Assembly: GCA_045564655.1 (NCBI GenBank)
Contig: JBJLGX010000001.1
Span: forward strand, 122,367-186,366
Direction of reading: 5' to 3'
DNA from: UBA826 sp045564655
GTDB taxonomy: Bacteria > Chloroflexota > Dehalococcoidia > Lucifugimonadales > UBA826
Length of the DNA stretch: 64,000 nt
Shown here: positions 63,624-64,000 of the stretch, piece by piece
How the letters are laid out: each line of letters starts with the position of its first letter
Position numbering within the stretch: the stretch's first letter is position 1
Notes under the pieces: generated by a model
The model's input: the letters and a program-made list of their open reading frames with translations, nothing else
What the model was told of the DNA's origin: nothing
Database searches by the model: none
Translations under genes and position numbers: made by a program

Positions 63624-64000
63624 TTATTTATCTAACCTTGATTTTCCATTTTGAAACACTAACATGGCATCAATAATTTCATCTTCAGTGTTGATGGCTA
63701 GTTCCGACGTTTCTTTGTTAATTATAAGTTCTAATAAAGCTAACACATTTTTGGAATACACTTGTGAAGCATCATAAGCCATTTCAGAAGGAAGGTTTTG
63801 GGGTCCATGTACTGTCACATTATCAATAATGATTTCTTCCCCCAATTTTGTATATTCACAATTTCCTCCAGATGGAGCTGATATGTCTATTATGACACTT
63901 CCTGGTTTCATTTGTTCTACTGTAGATTTTTCAATTAATATCGGAGCTTTTCTGCCAGGTATTGCTGCTGTAGTTATAACGGCGTCTGATTTTATTATGT
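63624..64000 (-). CDS. pntA1: NAD(P) transhydrogenase subunit alpha, NAD-binding part (5' end cut)
   Basis: The C-terminal 124 codons of the domain I subunit; the frame runs off the window at 64000. It reads SDAVITTAAIPGRKAPIL, then MKPGSVIIDISAPSGGNCEY and VHGPQNLPSEMAYDASQVYS, matching the alanine-dehydrogenase-like NAD(H)-binding domain of PntA. An internal ATG at 63911 is not the start. First gene visible of the pntA1-pntA2-pntB operon. Confidence 0.93.
   Translation of the reverse strand, partial: IIKSDAVITTAAIPGRKAPILIEKSTVEQMKPGSVIIDISAPSGGNCEYTKLGEEIIIDNVTVHGPQNLPSEMAYDASQVYSKNVLALLELIINKETSELAINTEDEIIDAMLVFQNGKSRLDK

Noticed and set aside
1..64000. tRNA genes, CRISPR arrays, insertion sequences, integrase/attachment sites
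   Set aside because: All gaps over 90 nt were read; none holds a cloverleaf-like sequence, regularly spaced repeats, transposase or terminal repeats.

Overview
The window is 64 kb of a dense, AT-rich bacterial chromosome. By adding the gene intervals called here, about 96% of it is coding. The longest stretch without a gene is about 170 bases, so no gap exceeds 300 bases. I found no tRNA or rRNA genes, insertion sequences, phage genes or CRISPR arrays. The content is core metabolism and information processing, interleaved with oxidative catabolism (two acyl-CoA dehydrogenases, SDR, LLM-class flavin oxidoreductase, flavin reductase, GMC oxidoreductase). This suggests a free-living, aerobic, streamlined heterotroph. 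I lean towards an AT-rich marine Chloroflexota lineage (SAR202-like/Dehalococcoidia). The reasons are a short EF-Ts, a uppS-cdsA-dxr-rseP-ispG-proS operon with no bam or lpx genes, Tal and Pgi that resemble the two halves of the Tal-Pgi fusion, and the flavin monooxygenase and acyl-CoA dehydrogenase content. This placement is inference from gene order and content, not from a phylogeny.

Layout. 1-9942 (minus strand): one long operon read from rpsB through tsf, pyrH, frr, uppS, cdsA, dxr, rseP, ispG and proS to a cut-off polysaccharide deacetylase. It covers translation, isoprenoid and lipid-carrier synthesis and membrane proteolysis. proS carries a one-base frameshift. 9943-16407: rimI, a heterodimeric ABC exporter with one degenerate ATP site, a zinc-ribbon/DUF4177-like protein, a NUDIX hydrolase and a CCA-adding enzyme. 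16410-21609: fumarase, threonine aldolase, RarA and the selenocysteine synthase SelA. 21724-29825: coaE, a MoxR/CbbQ-type AAA+ ATPase, a CoA-pyrophosphatase-like NUDIX enzyme and a 1108-residue NorD-like VWA protein, then transaldolase and phosphoglucose isomerase. The AAA+/VWA pair, with CoA-related enzymes interleaved, is the least explained system here.

29837-35675 (minus): yebC, ruvC, ruvA, an unknown methyltransferase and uvrB (a DNA-repair operon without ruvB), then a MIP18-family protein and Mrp. 35810-42943: a UbiA-family prenyltransferase resembling decaprenyl-phosphate phosphoribosyltransferase, GalU, a three-gene 2-oxo-acid (acetoin/pyruvate) dehydrogenase operon without E3, a rhomboid protease and LysA. 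43114-48867: a DUF362 iron-sulfur protein, an unknown 107-residue protein, an NAD-dependent epimerase, a LarE-like sulfur transferase and an S9 peptidase. 48872-54052: a catabolic block of SDR, two acyl-CoA dehydrogenases and a stand-alone RAM sensor domain, divergent from flavin reductase and an LLM oxidoreductase. 54184-64000: groES-groEL, dnaE, an MGMT-type alkyltransferase, a GMC oxidoreductase and the three-part proton-translocating transhydrogenase, pntA1 being cut by the window end.

Starts given at TTG or GTG codons were chosen from Shine-Dalgarno spacing and family length. All family assignments rest on motifs read by eye; no database search was run.
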